A stretch of 64,000 nt of DNA. Origin: [Phialemoniopsis] sp. UDSM-2020. Its lineage: Eukaryota > Ascomycota > Sordariomycetes > Thyridiales > Thyridiaceae. Within the stretch, counting starts at the first letter, position 1; each line of letters opens with the position of its first letter. A program made the translations under genes and the position numbers. Below, piece after piece: positions 45,517-57,610 of this stretch. The stretch lies in NCBI GenBank assembly GCA_018873225.1, contig JAEILZ010000001.1, positions 7,812,001 through 7,876,000 of the forward strand, read 5' to 3'. The notes under the pieces are model-generated. The model searched no databases and was not told the origin of the DNA. It saw only the letters and a program-made list of their open reading frames with translations.

Positions 45517-47310
45517 ATGGCCGCCTCACCCCAAGGCCACCCCGGCATCCGCATAGACGGCGCCCGCCAGCCCTCGCCCTCGCCCTCGCCCGGCCGGCGC
45601 ATGGTAGCCACCCGCACCTACCAGCCAGGCGCCCTCATCGCCACCTTTTCCGCCCCGCTCGTCGCCATCCCCTCGGGCCCCGCCGCAAAGGCCACCTGCG
45701 GCCGCTGCCTGTCCCCCGCGCTGCCCATCAAGGCCTGCACGGGCTGCCGCGCCGTAGCCTACTGCAGTGCCGCGTGCCAGAAGGCCGACTGGTCCGGGGC
45801 TGGCGGGGGCCTGCACAAGGCCGAGTGCCGGGCCTTCAAGCGCGTGCGCGCCAAGGTGCAGCAGGACTGGCTGCCCACGCCCGTGCGGGCGCTGGTGCAG
45901 GTCCTCCTGCGGATCGGCGGCGACGACGCCAACGCCAACGCCGCCGCGAGGGAGGAGCTCGAGCGCCTCGAGGGCAACGTTGAGGGGTTCCGCGCGGGCA
46001 AGTTGTGGAAGGATCTTGAGGTGCAGGCGCTGGCGGGGTGCACGTACGCCGGGTGGGAGACGAGCGAGGAGAATTTGCGGCTGGCGGAGGAGATATTGTG
46101 CAAGGTATGGCGGGCTACGACATGGCGAAGGGTTCTCTTCTTCGTTGGTGCTAACGCGGCCGGGTAGATCCAAACCAACTCATTCGACAGGTCGGACCCG
46201 GACGTAGGCCAGACCGGCACGTTCCTGGATTCCACCCTGGCCATGGTCAATCATTCATGTGTGCCAAATGCCATCGTGGCGTTTTCCAAGAGGAAAGCCT
46301 TTCTGAGGGCCGAGGAGGAGATCAAAGAGGGAGACGAGATCACGATATCGTACATTGGTATGTCTGACAATTTGTTTATTCACTAGTGACCAGTCCTGAC
46401 TAACCTTTGGCCGGGTTTAGATTATACCAAGCCCAAGATATTTAGACAGCACGGGCTAGAACTCTACCACTTTGAGTGTACCTGCCCCCGCTGCAAGGAC
46501 GACCTGGACGTCTACCAGGTCTTCCAGAAATCCCCCCTGATCCCACTCAACTCCTTCAGCTTCGTCCCAAACTACAAGAAGCTGCGCAAGACCCCGATCG
46601 ACTCCAAGGTGGCGCAGGACCCGGCCTTCCGCGCGCAGATCGAAAAGATCTATGTGGCGTGCTCCCCAGAGGCCCGCGTCGCGCCGGAGCAGAGGTTCGC
46701 CAACCTGTGCCAGCAGTGGCGGCATTGCGAGCCGCTGATCAAGGAGCAGATGTGGGCGGTGGAGCCGCTGGCCAACGTCTTCCAGCAGGCCATCAGCTAC
46801 TTCACAGAGCAGGGCAACTTCCTGCACGCACTAGCCGTGGAGTGCTTCGTCGCCGTCCGCAGCGACCCTTATAAATACGTGGCGCCCTTCAAGCAGTGGC
46901 GGCTCAAGGGCCTGCTCATGATTGCAAAGACCATCACCAACACCGAGGTCCCAAACGGATCGCAATCAACAAAGGTGCACCCGGGCGTTGTGGCCGCGTT
47001 TGAAAAGGCAGACCTGAGCTCGCTGTACCAGGCCATCCTGCTCATGACCCTCAAGTATGGAGAGCAGGCCCACTCTGATGAATGGAGCATCCTGGCCGAG
47101 GCAAAGGCCATGCTGGAGGATATCGAGAGCCTGGAGCAGCGCAAGGAGGCGAGCATCATCCTCCACGAGTGGGCCGACAACCCAGAGCACCCTTTGGCGC
47201 AGTCCTTCTTCCGGGAACGGGCCGTCAAGCCGGTGGAGGAGCTTGCTGGCCTGGCCATTGAGATTATGAAGGACGAGTTTGGCTCTGACAAAGCTCTAGT
47301 TCGTAGATAA
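45517..47310 (+). CDS. SET-MYND (SMYD-like) protein
   Basis: Model of 555 residues in three exons: 45517-46104, 46168-46357 and 46421-47310. A complete MYND zinc finger is visible with ligands C61, C64, C74, C77, C83, C87, H100 and C104, inserted in a split SET domain as in SMYD proteins. SET motifs follow: NHSCVPN at 224-230, EGDEITISYIDYTKP at 250-263, and post-SET cysteines C279, C281 and C284. The C-terminal half is helical (TPR-like: RFANLCQQWRHCEPLIKEQMW). Unlike the SET protein at 40.4 kb, all expected active-site residues are kept, so methyltransferase activity is plausible. The substrate is unknown; relatives methylate histones and cytosolic proteins. Its stop lies 58 bases from the convergent Mis18-domain gene stop. 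Confidence 0.87.
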
Positions 47311-47368
47311 AAATAGGCCACCGTAATGGACCTGTCTGTCGTTGATGCCCTCCATGTTGTGCCGGGCT

Positions 47369-48996
47369 TCAACCGTTGCTCCTGCGTGCGCCACGCTTGA
47401 GCGTCCGCTTGTCAATGGAGCCCGACTTGGTCAGCTTCGGCACGCTAGACCGGCGCCGTGTGACGTCTGGAGACGTCGATGACCATGCTAGGGTAGTATT
47501 ATGATTACGAGTGGGTGTCTCGGCATAGTCAGAGGAAAAGGCCAATCGTTTGGTAGGCGTGTCGTCGTTGGAGAGCGGCTCGATGTCGGGGGAGAGACGC
47601 TTGCGTCTGCGGTTGTCTCGCGACGCTCCGTCTTCAGGAACATCATAAGGGTCCTTGGGTTGTTGGGGGCGCATCGGCTTCCTAGTGGACGGATTTGTGC
47701 TGTCAGGCAGTTTGCGACTGTCGCCGGCGGCTTCCATGCGCTCCACCCGCCCCTTCAGCATCTCGAATTCCATCTGGAGGCTCTCCACAAGACTCGCCCG
47801 GTTGCCAATCTTTGCAATGTTGCTAGTAAGGATGTCCAGCTCTCGAGAGGGAAATACGGTAGGGGGCGCCTCTGGGGCTTTCGTGCGGTCTTGGTCAATC
47901 TGGCGTCGAAGACGCGCCACATCGGCTCGCAGCGTCGAGAGTTCCTTGGTATGAGATTTGGCGGTGGCGGCACCGTCAGTCGCTGCCGATCTCAGCGCGT
48001 CGATCTCGGTCTGCTGTCGCTCGTGGTCCGACTTGATGCCCGAGATATCTTTCCGGATTTGCAGTGAAGTGGATGCCAAGTCCTTCTTGACTTCAGTCAG
48101 AGTGCCGATGGTGGTCCGAAGCCGGTCCTCAAACTTTTCAATGGCGCTCTTGTCCTGGGCCGTCGCTTTGACACCCTTGAGCTCGGACTTGAGCGAGCTC
48201 AGGTCGTCCTGGTTGCCGCCAAGGTCGCGCCTGAGATCCTGGACTGTGCCATCGAGATCTTTGACTTCCTTTTCCATACGCTGCACGGCCCCGTCGATGG
48301 CAGAGAAGATCCGGTAGCCCGTGTTCTCGATCCGGTCAATGTCGTCGCGCGCGCCGTCCACGTCGGCCTGGATCTGCGATATGTCCGGGTCCGACGACTC
48401 GGAGCCTCTCGGACTCTGTCGCGGAACAGAATACCGCGGCGGGTGCCCCTGGTATCCTCCAAAAGCATCGGCTGTCGTGGTAGGTGGGTTCCTGGCGGGT
48501 TCTTTGAGGTTGAGATGCCGCTTGATGACCAGCTCGACCGTAGCCCGGCTGTTCCTGTTGACCGTCTTGATCGACGAGATCCGTAAAAGAACCTGGTTCC
48601 TAAATCTTTGTTAGTCGAGCAAAGGGCGGCTCATGTCCTCGATAGTCACGTACTGGTCGAGGACATGGTTCACTGGCGTGGCCAGACATTGCAAGCCGAC
48701 GATCTCATTGCAGCCCGCACATGAGATATCTTGGAGGTCGCTTCGGGGATTCATGTCAGCTCACGTTTCCCATCTCTATAGGAACACAAAATACAGAGCA
48801 GAGAAGACACCTACCACCCTTCGACAAGTGTGTACTTCTCGCCGGCTCTCACGTTTCCTTGCAGTCTCACGTTGAGTTCGGCGCGTGGTTCAATGAGAGG
48901 GGTGAAATAGCTTTTGCCGATTTGCGTCCACAGGTTGATGAATTCGCCAAGCCTGCCTCCGCACCCTTTGCACTTGCAGTAGACCAGATCCATCAT
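47369..48996 (-). CDS. Mis18-domain protein with long coiled coil
   Basis: Model of 499 residues in three exons: 48815-48996 (first), 48654-48740 and 47369-48599. Two Cys pairs, C9-x2-C12 (CKGC) and C68-x2-C71 (CAGC), lie in a compact domain, with LGEFINLW between them and VLLRISSIKTVN after, a layout matching the Yippee/Mis18 fold. Mis18 proteins mark centromeres for CENP-A loading. A long coiled coil follows (residues about 165-330, e.g. DRIENTGYRIFSAIDGAV and LKSELKGVKATAQDK), then a basic disordered tail with nuclear-type signals (NRRRKRLSPD, KRTLKRGARR). The assignment rests on the Cys pairs and context, so it is less secure than others. The second exon needs a GAAG acceptor. It is head-to-head with REX1. 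Confidence 0.65.
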
Positions 48997-49572
48997 GAGA
49001 GGTCTCGTGGAACAAGGTGATCGCTGTAAGCTTGACAAGGGTTGTTGATCATTCAGGCGCTGCGAGCTTAGGCGAGTTCCTGGAGAGTTCCATTCTTTCC
49101 GCCAGTGCAAGTTCCGCAAGCCCAATTTGATGATCTCACTTTTACCTCTACCGGAATGACACCTTCAGGGTCAACTGCCTTTCTTTTGAGGAGTGAGAAA
49201 AGGGTGCCGAGGGAGGCGTCGAAATAAGAGGTGCCCCAGGTTGGTTTGGAAGCGTGAGACGCGCCTAATTAACCAAAGTACGTGCTTGGAAGGGTGCCCC
49301 ACTCTGGGATGGAGTCGAGTCTTAATTGATGTTTTAGCGCCGTTGTTCTAGGGCGGTAGTGCACCGCACCAGCACTGGCGAATTCTCTGCCTTTGCGATC
49401 GCTTCCTCATTGGGTAGGTAGCTTCTAGAGGTCATTCATTCATTGATGAAGGCCTCATTCACCATCCTCCACGTCTTTCTCATTTACCTTTGACCAGACA
49501 GCAAACCGTCAAGTCTTTCCTCGTTTCTGAGCACAATCCTCATTCTGGCAGTTTGAAGTCTCTCAATCCCAC
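48997..49572. other. Divergent promoter region Mis18-like/REX1
   Basis: 576 bases between start codons on opposite strands. It must contain both promoters. The part next to the Mis18-like gene is open in its frame for 43 codons (MGLRNLHWRK...), but without family character. No other features are seen. Confidence 0.45.
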
Positions 49573-51705
49573 ATGATCGCGGAGGAAGAGCGAGCGGGTG
49601 GTGAGGCTGCCGCCGCCCCAGAGAGCAGTAGCACCTCGACCTCGAATACCACCAGCTCAGCAGCAGAGTCCGCGTCACAGGCCCTCAGTGACTCCAACAG
49701 TGTGGCCGGCGTCAAGCGCCCTAGTGTGCACGATGGTGCAGACGATGACGAGGGCGATGGCGACGATGGCTGGCAGACCATCAGAAATGGCAGACCCACC
49801 AAGAAGATGAAGAAGGTGCCCAAGAAGGACTCGGGCAACTATCCCACCATTCAGTTCTCCACGTCCCATCGCATCCAGAACAAGATACAGGTCTCGGACC
49901 TCCGTCATTTGGTCTTGTATCTCTTCGCTGACGGTGCGGCCCCTCATTGGGTAGCCGTCTCTCACCGTCCCAAATTCAGAAAGATTGTCGTCATACTTGT
50001 TCCTGGCCTCGAGGAGGCCATGTTCAAAAAGGACGTCGACTTTGCCAAGTACACGGACCCGGCAGCCACTGGCAAGTTTGGTCAAGCGGCCAACGAGGTC
50101 CTCACCTCTCCCGACGACTACTACCCGAGGAAGCTGAAGATTGATGAGCTCGCCGAGGCCCTCCAGCCCTTTGCAGACATGTTTGAGCACCTATGGCCGG
50201 TGAGAGCTACGGGCAACGACAGATTTCCGAGCATGCACTCTCCCATCACAACCTTCCTGACGGCCCCAATCACCAAGTCAAAGGAGGAAAAGGACAAGAA
50301 AGGCCCGCGCTATGTCGACTCGGGGAAGTTCAAGGACGTGCGGACACGCATTTCAGAGTTTGTCACCACGCCAGAGGTCTACCTACAAAACAAGTTCCTT
50401 TTGCACCCCGCCATGCTAGATGACGAGGAGGCCCGTAAGGCGTTCAAGGACGAAGAGGGCTGGGTCCATACCGCCGTCGAGAAGCTCGAGGACGGCAAGA
50501 TCCCGGAGAGCGAGATCCAGCAGGGCAGCATCACGGCCGGCCACGACGTGTACGCCATCGATTGCGAGATGTGCAAGACGGGCGAGAGCGAGTTCTCGCT
50601 CACAAGGATTAGCATCGTCAAGTGGGACGGCGAGGTCATCATGGACGAGCTGGTCAAGCCCGACAAGCCCATCATCGACTACCTGACCCCTTACTCGGGC
50701 ATCACCAAGGAGATGCTCGACCCCGTCACCACCACCCTGCACGACATCCAGCAGCGGCTCCTCAAGCTGTTCGACGCCCGCAGCATCCTCGTCGGGCACT
50801 CGCTCGACTCGGATCTGAGCGCCATGAAGCTCACCCACCCGTTCATCGTCGACTCATCCATCATCTTCCCGCATCCCGCGGGCCCCGAGAAGAAGCACGG
50901 CCTCAAGTGGCTGGCGCAAAAGTTCCTCAACCGCCAGGTCCAAAAGGGTCACGGCACGTCGCGCGGGCACGACAGCATCGAGGACGCCCGCACCTGCCTG
51001 GACCTCGTCAAGAAGAAGTGCGAGAAGGGCAAGCTGTGGGCGACGGGCGAGAGCGACGGCGAGAACCTCTTCAAGCGCCTCGCGCGCGCGGGTACCTCGT
51101 ACCGCGACCAGGCCGGCCCCGCGGCCACGGGTGGGCTCGCGACGGGTAAGACCACGGCCGCCGTCGACTGGGGGAACCCCCGGGGCACCATGTGCTGCGA
51201 AGCCACCCACGCCATCGCCTGCCGCAACGACGCAGAGGTTGAGGCGGGCATCGTGCGCGCCGTGCAGGGTGACCCGGACGGTCGCGAGATCCGAGGCGGC
51301 GGCGTCGACTTTGTCTGGGCGCGCATGCGCGAGCTCGAGGCGCTGCAGGGGTGGTGGAACCGCAACCGGACCACGGCCGACGACCCCAACGGGCCGCCGG
51401 CCTTTGAGGACGACGGCAGCGGCAGGCCGGCCCTCGAGGTCTGCGTCGAGGGCGTGGGGCGCCGCCTGAAGCGCATCTACGACGCGCTGCCGCCGTGCAC
51501 GGCGTTTGTCGTCTTCAGTGGCAGCGGGGACCCGCGCGAGATGAGCCGCCTGCAGGCGCAGCGGGCGCAGCACAAGAAGGAGTACCACACGCCGGGCATC
51601 AAGTGGGACCAGATCTCGGTCAAGTGGGACGACGAGGAGGAGCAGGCGCTCAAGAGGGCGGTGCGTAAGGCGAGGGAGGGCGTAGGGTTCATTACGGTCA
51701 AGTGA
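49573..51705 (+). CDS. DEDDh 3'-5' RNA exonuclease (REX1/RNH70 type)
   Basis: A single exon of 710 residues. The first 85 residues are acidic/serine-rich and end in a basic patch (RPTKKMKKVPKK). A family N-terminal domain follows (LRHLVLYLFADGAAPHWVAV, KIVVILVPGLEEAMF). The exonuclease core has D330 and E332 (AIDCEMCKTGESEFSLTR), LVKPDKPIIDYLTPYSGITKEML, D412 within GHSLDSDL, H466 and D471 in RGHDSIEDARTCLDL. These are all DEDDh residues. Yeast Rex1/Rnh70 trims 3' ends of 5S, 5.8S and tRNA precursors; the long GC-rich C-terminal part after 500 is less conserved. Rex3-type enzymes are the alternative; no zinc finger is seen here, which favours REX1. Divergent from the Mis18-like gene. Confidence 0.88.
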   Translation: MIAEEERAGGEAAAAPESSSTSTSNTTSSAAESASQALSDSNSVAGVKRPSVHDGADDDEGDGDDGWQTIRNGRPTKKMKKVPKKDSGNYPTIQFSTSHRIQNKIQVSDLRHLVLYLFADGAAPHWVAVSHRPKFRKIVVILVPGLEEAMFKKDVDFAKYTDPAATGKFGQAANEVLTSPDDYYPRKLKIDELAEALQPFADMFEHLWPVRATGNDRFPSMHSPITTFLTAPITKSKEEKDKKGPRYVDSGKFKDVRTRISEFVTTPEVYLQNKFLLHPAMLDDEEARKAFKDEEGWVHTAVEKLEDGKIPESEIQQGSITAGHDVYAIDCEMCKTGESEFSLTRISIVKWDGEVIMDELVKPDKPIIDYLTPYSGITKEMLDPVTTTLHDIQQRLLKLFDARSILVGHSLDSDLSAMKLTHPFIVDSSIIFPHPAGPEKKHGLKWLAQKFLNRQVQKGHGTSRGHDSIEDARTCLDLVKKKCEKGKLWATGESDGENLFKRLARAGTSYRDQAGPAATGGLATGKTTAAVDWGNPRGTMCCEATHAIACRNDAEVEAGIVRAVQGDPDGREIRGGGVDFVWARMRELEALQGWWNRNRTTADDPNGPPAFEDDGSGRPALEVCVEGVGRRLKRIYDALPPCTAFVVFSGSGDPREMSRLQAQRAQHKKEYHTPGIKWDQISVKWDDEEEQALKRAVRKAREGVGFITVK

Positions 51706-54196
51706 GGGCGGCGGTTCTGATCCGGCATGTAGTGTGTTGTGGGGAGTGCTATACCGATGATGTTTTATGACTGAGACCTTGTCGAGCCCGGGGAAGGATG
51801 ATGCTGCGTAGAAACTCGCTTTCACGGCGGTAAATGACCCCTGCATCAACCTTAATTTGTAGGTCGACATGGATCCAATGAAGATTCCAGTGCCTGTTAC
51901 TCATTCTTGACATCGTGCATCTGGCTATTTGTGATCCTATTCATCTCTAAATTGTCATAGTCCTTCATTTCGGCTTCAGGCTCTGGAGAAGAGATAACTG
52001 GTTTCGACAAGATGCATTCAGTACATTTGACCCAAGACAATGGAGCCATGATTTTGATTATATCGACACAAGAACACAACTGTGACGTTTCTTTCTCATG
52101 TTGATGCGCTGCTTCTGTTTGAGTCTCACGAGGCCGATAGACAATTCCTGTAGCTTGTTACAAGTGGACGAGTGTAGAGAAAGCTGGCATGTCTGAATCA
52201 AAGAGCCGAAGGCAGAGCTTTCTTTACATCTGTTCAAATATATTGATAATGATTAAATTGCTCTTCATCAAAATTATACATCTCGGCTTTACTATCAAAC
52301 AGTGGAAATACCTATACTGGCTTTCCCTACTTTGAACAACCCTATTGTTAAATATCGGATTCAAATTCATTCTTGAACGCAACGCTTTTAACACAATACC
52401 TTTGTTCAAAAGGCACAGAGACAGTCCACAGTGTTGAAAAACGTCGATATAGTATCAAGGCCCACCACCATGGCTCAGAGGCTTGATGTCACCCTACCAC
52501 TTTGTAGGGAGGGCTAGACTCGGATCTGAGGATTAAACTCTGAACTCAACCATAATTGCCGATTCCCGGGCACCATAATTCCTCTATTCCCGGCTTCCGA
52601 TGCTAGAAAGACTTTCACGGTGGAATGGTATCTACTTCGCTGGTATCTAGGTAACAGCCCTGAACCCCGATCGGACTCAGACCTGTATATGACTTTTTCA
52701 GAGTTATTTGTTTTTTTCGAATATTGAGACGCAAAAACGTATGAGAGATGCCTCTCATCAACAAGCTGGTAGCCGGGTAGGGGTTTACGCAAGGAATGTC
52801 CTTGAGCTGTTCAGGACTTCTCACTTCACCTTCACCTTGTAATCAACAACAGTATCACAAAAATCAAACAAAAAGAAAACGACCGGTGGTTTAATATGGG
52901 ATCGGACCGCAGTGCTCAATAAACCTAGCATTGGTTTGCTTAGGCCAAGGAGTTAAACTATCACATTCGTCCATACCACCTATGGCATGTTGCCAGTTTT
53001 GGTCGTGATATCAGGTGTGACTATTATCCTTTATAAGGCTTTGGCAGGGCTGCTTTCCAGTAGGACTAACTTTACTCTAGAATCGAAATCAAAGGGGCTC
53101 TCTATCCTAGTCGCCTTCAGAAGACATCAGTCTTCTGAACTCAACTTCTTCCCCCTATTACATATAACCTTTTTGGATGATTAGCCATGAATTCAGATAC
53201 AGATACAGATACAGATACTTGATACAGTCCACAAGAAGACTTACGAAAGACAACGTCAAAGGTAGAGCTAGATGATAGGAGATTAGAAAATTCCGGGGAC
53301 GTTGCACCCGTTTCATTTTTTGGCATACATAAGGAAAGGTAGGATGTTGGGTTGAGCTAAAAATCTCCCTAATTTGCAAAGACCTTATAATAATCAACAA
53401 TACTAGCAACGCTGTCGTACTCGCCACTCGCTGAATTTCCAGAAGTCTATTGCCTTTGTGTTAAAGCTTATGTGGTGTTTTGAAGTCATTGTTTCTACTG
53501 ACTGACTTTATTCAATATATTGGAGAGGTACCCAATTTCAACCCAATACATTCCACATACCATTTATAGTTCAACAAGAACATTGTATCAACGTCCCAAT
53601 CGACATTAAGACAGCCCCCAGAAATTACCGGCAAACACTCCTTCGTATGTTGACATACTGCCCTAGTGTCGTAAGGCCTCACAGGCTTGAATACAACTAC
53701 CTGCGTGTGCTGAGTTATGTAACAGGATATGAAGCAACCCGCCTCTATTGTGGAGATCGAGGTTCAAATCTACTAGAGAGTAGATGTCGGTTTTGATTGG
53801 CTTTGAGGTACCTGTTCGTCGTCTCCGGTCCAGTCTCAAGGTCTGATTCAACCTGAGTTTCACTCAAGTATACATATAGTTCTATACTTAGATCGATATA
53901 CCTGGATAGCCTCTTTACAATTCTTCTCAGAAGCAGACAGGTAGTCAACAGGCTGATTCATCGTTAACTTGTATTGTATAAATGTAGTGTATCAAGGTGT
54001 TCCGAGCGCTGCCCTCTAGGAGCGGAAATCCCATCATCGATGTGGCACTCTATATCTACAACCAATCTCGTTGGCCGGTCTCCCTTGACCCAGTATTCCC
54101 TTTTCTGTATCTATCCCGTGCTGAATCTTAACCTCTATCCTACAATGCGTACTGTGCGTATGGCATGCCGCTTCGCTGCGGCCCCAGGGAACCAAA
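51706..54196. other. AT-rich gene-free island
   Basis: About 2.5 kb between REX1 (+) and the CAP59-like gene (-). From about 51840 to 54130 it is clearly more AT rich than the rest of the window (the 60 bases from 52201 are about one third GC). Open frames are all short, with no domain character. It includes the hexanucleotide repeat at 53194. It could be a degraded, RIP-affected transposon relic or plain spacer. I could not find terminal repeats or a transposase remnant. Confidence 0.6.
53194..53217. repeat. Hexanucleotide microsatellite (CAGATA)4
   Basis: Four perfect tandem copies of CAGATA inside the AT-rich island. It is a simple sequence repeat and likely to vary in length between strains. 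Confidence 0.95.
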
Positions 54197-55613
54197 TCAC
54201 AGATGCTTCCACCCATTCTGCCACATGATCTGCTTCTCGTTGATGAGGCAGTAGTCGCCCAGCTCGGTCCGCGACAGCTCGCCCTCGGGCGTCGCGGCCC
54301 TCCACTCCCGCAGGCGCTGCCGCACCGTGGCCTTTTCGAGCGAGAACTGCACGGCCGCCTTGCACCGCTGCCACCGGTTGTCCCACGCGCCCGCGACGGC
54401 GTCGTAGGCGCTCGGCGGGAAGCGCTGACCGCCGGCGCCGGGGCGCACGTGCACGGCGCGCCAGGCGTCGACGGTGTAGCCGACGCGCACGTTTGGGTTG
54501 AGCCAGACACCCTTCTCCTCGGAGAGGGCGTTGTCGGCGTGCACGAGGCAGCACTCGCTGGCCTCGAGGTGCAGGTCGGCGAGGCTGTCGTCGATGCCGC
54601 GGAAGCGCAGCGGCGGGTCGGCGTAGAAGGGCGCCGCGTCAAAGGCGACGATGCCGTTCCAGCACGAGGCGACGCGCACGGGGCGGGCGGCGCGGACGGC
54701 GGCGCGCGACGTGGGCGACAGGAACCATGGGTAGTGGGACGAGACGGCCTTGTCGCCGCGGTCGTCGCGCAGGGCAAAGGTGTCGTAGTACTGGGGCGGG
54801 TGTTTGAAGTCCATGGAGCAGGCGGCGGCGTAGGAGCCGTCGTTTGTGTGGAGCAGGGTGAGGATGTCGGAGGTCTGGACGGGAACGGATGACAAGGTTA
54901 GCAAGGCAGACGTAGTGTTGGCGGGTGACAGGAAAAGGAAGGCTCACATCAAACATCACGTCGTTCACCCATAGGACCTTGTCAAAGGTGCGGCCCTGCT
55001 TCTCGAGCCACTTGAGCGGCTCCATGGCCTGGTTGCGCACGTTGGCTAGGTAGGGGATGCGGCGCAGGGCGTACTGGTGCTCGAGCGGGTTCCAGATCCA
55101 GCCGGGCTCGCGCTCGCCGTTCGGGTCGGGGCGTGTCTCGAGCTCGTCGAGCTGCTCCCAGACGGTCATGCCGAGGCTGATGTGGTTAGAGACACCGCGC
55201 AGATCGAGGCGGTTCTTGAGGTCGATCAGGGCATCCTTTGTGCCCTCCTGCGAGCCCGACTCGACCGACGAGAAGTGCACGTTCTCGGGGCCCAGGTAGT
55301 CGACGAGCGCCAACATGGCATCGTTCCAGCCGGACCGCAGGATTTTCTCATTGTTGCGGTGCACAGAGGCTATGAAGAAGGTCTGGTTGAGCTCCCGGGG
55401 GCTCGCGTGCTCTTGTTTCGCGGCGTTTGCCGCCCGGGCGCCGGGTCCTACTGCGGCGCTTGCGGTCGACGGCTTCGATACTTGGACCCGGACGGTCTCG
55501 GCACGGCGGGAGAGGATGCGGTAGCAGTCGATGAGGAAGAGGATGAGGAGGGTCCAGAAGATTCGGCGCCGATAGAGCCGCAGCTTATTGAGCCGGCGCT
55601 GGGTGAGGAGCAT
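54197..55613 (-). CDS. CAP59/CMT1-family glycosyltransferase
   Basis: Model of 447 residues in two exons, 54948-55613 (first) and 54197-54874. It is a type II membrane protein: a basic start (MLLTQRRLNKLRLYRRR), one span at about 18-33 (IFWTLLILFLIDCYRI), then a Golgi-lumen domain. Family marks are FFIASVHRNNEKIL, VHFSSVESGSQEGTKDAL, VLWVNDVMFD (split by the intron from TSDILTLL), AAACSMDFKHPPQYYDTFALRD, and ASCWNGIVAFDAAPF. This is GT69, the alpha-1,3-mannosyltransferase family first described for Cryptococcus capsule synthesis and widespread in ascomycetes without a capsule. The acceptor is unknown; protein or cell-wall mannan is likely. The start at 55613 precedes the membrane anchor. The frame is open further upstream to 55847, but without family sequence. 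Confidence 0.87.
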
Positions 55614-57610
55614 GGCCAGCAGCGGGCTTGCATCGAAGAGGAGCTGTACCGCGACGGGTGTCGGTTGAGCGGGAAGGAAGAGAAGAAGAGAAGAAGGAGG
55701 AGGCTTCAGGCGCGAGAGTGAGCTGGCTGGCGATAGGAGAGGAGTCCAATCGCCAAGGCAGGCATGATCTTGGCGATGGGTACGGCGAGCCCTGTCTGTG
55801 TTGCGGGTTGGCGCGGGTCCGGTGCAGGTTGTGCGTCGTCTGTTCAAGCTATACTCGAGGTTAGGCTTGTCTTGTCCGACAAAAAGGTCTACTGGCGTCT
55901 GGCACGACGCAGCTGTCGACGAGGCATGGCGAACGAGAGAGGCACGAGGCTGGCTGCTGGCTCGAGCGGCTTGATGTTGAGCTTAAGAAATTCCAGCCCA
56001 GCGAGCTGGCCCCTAAACTGTGAAGTTTTCGTGGTACTGATTGGCTGTTGAGGCTCTGCGCCACGCCCCTGTGCCCTGTGCCGCCCCCTGTGCCGCTATT
56101 TCGGGCGACTCGGGTTAGCGAGATCCAGGCGGTTTGCGGGGAGGAGACCCATTTAATCGGCCTCTGTGCCGTACACCTAAGGAAGATCAACGCAAGATCA
56201 TCGCGGGATATCGGTGCTTTGAGCTGTTGCCTAGGCTCTAGACTAAACACAAGCTTGAGGCATCTCTCCGACCTCCAGCTGTGCAACCCCTTTTTGGCCG
56301 GATACCTTTAAAGGTAGAATGTGGTAGGGGCATTTAGGAAGGGTTGCTCAGGCAGCTTGAGCCTCGTATTCGTCTCATACCTTATGAGAATGGTCACCAA
56401 AGCTCGGCCACAGGGACGGCAGCAAGTTGGATCTTGATTCTCATATGTAAAGATCTCGCTGTTCACAGTCTCTTTATTTAAGCCCCATAATATAAGTAAT
56501 CTTGTGCTCTGTAAGTACTCTGAGCAGGAGGAGGTAATGCGGGGCTGGGGTAGATTCGACCTGGGAAAGTTATTCCCTATTTCTCCCTACTACTTTCAAA
56601 GCTCAGCTCCAGCTCCACAACAGCTCAAGAAAGCCTTGCCAACATCACTCGAAGCTAGACCCATCCCATCCCATTATAGGCCTCCGTCTCCCCTTCATCG
56701 TTGATCCCGTCCATCTGGAAACTGGCCACTGCCATCAAATCTTGGTTCTCACATGGTGCCAAACGGCTCCAGAACTGTCCCAGATGACAGCGTCGTGGGG
56801 CTGTGGAACGCTGCTGTCTAAGCTTTCAGGTCAGCTCTCCTGTCTAGGACCGACTTGGTACACAATGGCCGGACCAGAGAGCCCAGCCCTTTCCATCGCC
56901 CAAAGGCCCGTGGGATTTCCGTGAACATGGGCTATGGTTCGTGTTGTTGTGGGCGTGCCCCATTCAGTGACTGGCCCTGCATCTCACTGGCCGCGACTCT
57001 GGCCAACGAGATGCTGTACGGATCTTAGGCACCCATCCGGGGCGTCGGTGCGCATATCGGGCTGCCTGGGCTCTGTGGACGAGTGTCCTACCATGAAGCT
57101 GCACGCATCCATCACACAAGAGTCCTAGCCGGGTTCTTCAGCCGCAAGGCATCCTTCCGTTGACCATTAAGTCTCGTGCCCTCAACCCCACGTAGGTTGT
57201 GGTGAGAAGCCTCACTCATATTCCCCGATAATTCTCTTCGTCTCTAAGCACTTTGGTATAATCCATTGCCTGCCTGCTTTGGTGGGTGTCGGTGGCAGCA
57301 AATCTTGGAAAGTCTAGGACTTACACAGAGTGTTCCCACAGACCGCCGAAACTCCTGGCAAACTTCATTCGGAACCAGACTGCGTTTGCTTGGTCCGTCC
57401 GTCCCGTTATACCTTCGTTTTACTCCCTTTATAGGACCGGCGTGGCTCCGCAAACTTTCGCAGGGCATTTTCATTCAAGACAGATAATTCCCTTTTGTAT
57501 CCCATCTTCCTGGCTCTCTTGGCACCATATCATCTCCAGCTTCCCCGACAGTTCCTGTCACAGGTCCGCGCCCTCTCCCCCTTCAGCATACCCCTTTGGA
57601 ACTCGACACA
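55614..57610. other. Divergent intergenic region CAP59-like/RBR gene
   Basis: 2.0 kb between two start codons on opposite strands. Open frames are short and unconvincing. It should carry both promoters. The segment 56280-56520 is AT rich. No mobile element or RNA gene recognised. Confidence 0.5.
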
